A stretch of 20,729 bases of DNA from CAYLPJ01 sp964385465 (lineage in GTDB: Bacteria > Planctomycetota > Phycisphaerae > SM23-33): positions 1-20,729 of the forward strand of contig CAYLPJ010000082.1 of the NCBI GenBank assembly GCA_964385465.1. The letters are read 5' to 3'. Position 1 is the stretch's first letter, and each line of letters opens with the position of its first letter. Positions 20,649 to 20,729 of this stretch are shown here, one piece after another. The translations under genes and the position numbers were made by a program. Under the pieces are notes generated by a model. That model was given only the letters and a program-made list of their open reading frames with translations, made no database searches and was not told the origin of the DNA.

Positions 20649-20729
20649 GCCGTCAACGCCCCGGGATCATTCGTGGTGTCCGACACAAAATCGTGGCGGC
20701 AGTCAGGCGGCACGCTGGAGTTTCCAGTA

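Noticed and set aside
1..20729. CRISPR array, tRNA, rRNA, insertion sequence or phage attachment site
   Set aside because: No regularly spaced repeats, cloverleaf-like intergenic sequence, transposase or integrase motifs were seen by eye; intergenic gaps are short.

Overview
The window is high-GC, densely coded bacterial chromosome that fits a member of the Planctomycetota, perhaps a Phycisphaerae-like lineage. The phylum call is an inference from gene content. It rests on a HYExAFE-type protein, a Tat-exported sulfatase carrying HEAT-like repeats, a DUF1080 (3-keto-disaccharide hydrolase-like) protein, a DUF4175-like coiled-coil membrane protein, and a diderm gene set (lpxB). I saw no rRNA, tRNA, CRISPR array, transposase, integrase or phage gene. 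Gene content is mostly housekeeping with some polysaccharide metabolism.

Layout. Positions 1-1069 (+) hold the 3' part of a zinc-finger-less DnaJ and an overlapping two-TM protein with an acidic tail. Positions 1075-3932 (-) hold a glycogen debranching enzyme and a GTGA-coupled membrane protein. Positions 4189-6561 (+) hold a YkgJ-type cysteine-cluster protein with a long basic tail, hisS and a HYExAFE protein with a PD-(D/E)XK-like residue pattern. Positions 6621-7499 (+) hold three small exported or membrane proteins; the last two are tandem paralogs, and two perfect hairpins follow. Positions 7795-13103 (-) hold manA, an RsuA/RluB pseudouridine synthase, the sulfatase and rhamnulokinase. 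Position 13249 (+) starts a lone tRNA-binding domain. Positions 13606-15984 (-) hold a dapF-acpS-lpxB cluster with tightly packed junctions. Positions 16209-17942 (+) hold the 577-aa coiled-coil membrane protein. Positions 18046-20574 (-) hold a DUF1080 protein, an M20 peptidase and rplU, whose promoter lies in the end of the peptidase gene.

Working together: the debranching enzyme serves glycogen turnover. manA, rhamnulokinase, the sulfatase and DUF1080 suggest breakdown of sulfated, rhamnose- or mannose-containing polysaccharides. dapF, acpS and lpxB feed lysine/peptidoglycan, acyl carrier protein and lipid A synthesis.

The best candidates for something undescribed are the 6621-7499 small-protein cluster, whose first gene has an apparently leaderless promoter, and the nuclease-like HYExAFE protein. 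I did not find a clear new defence or mobile system.
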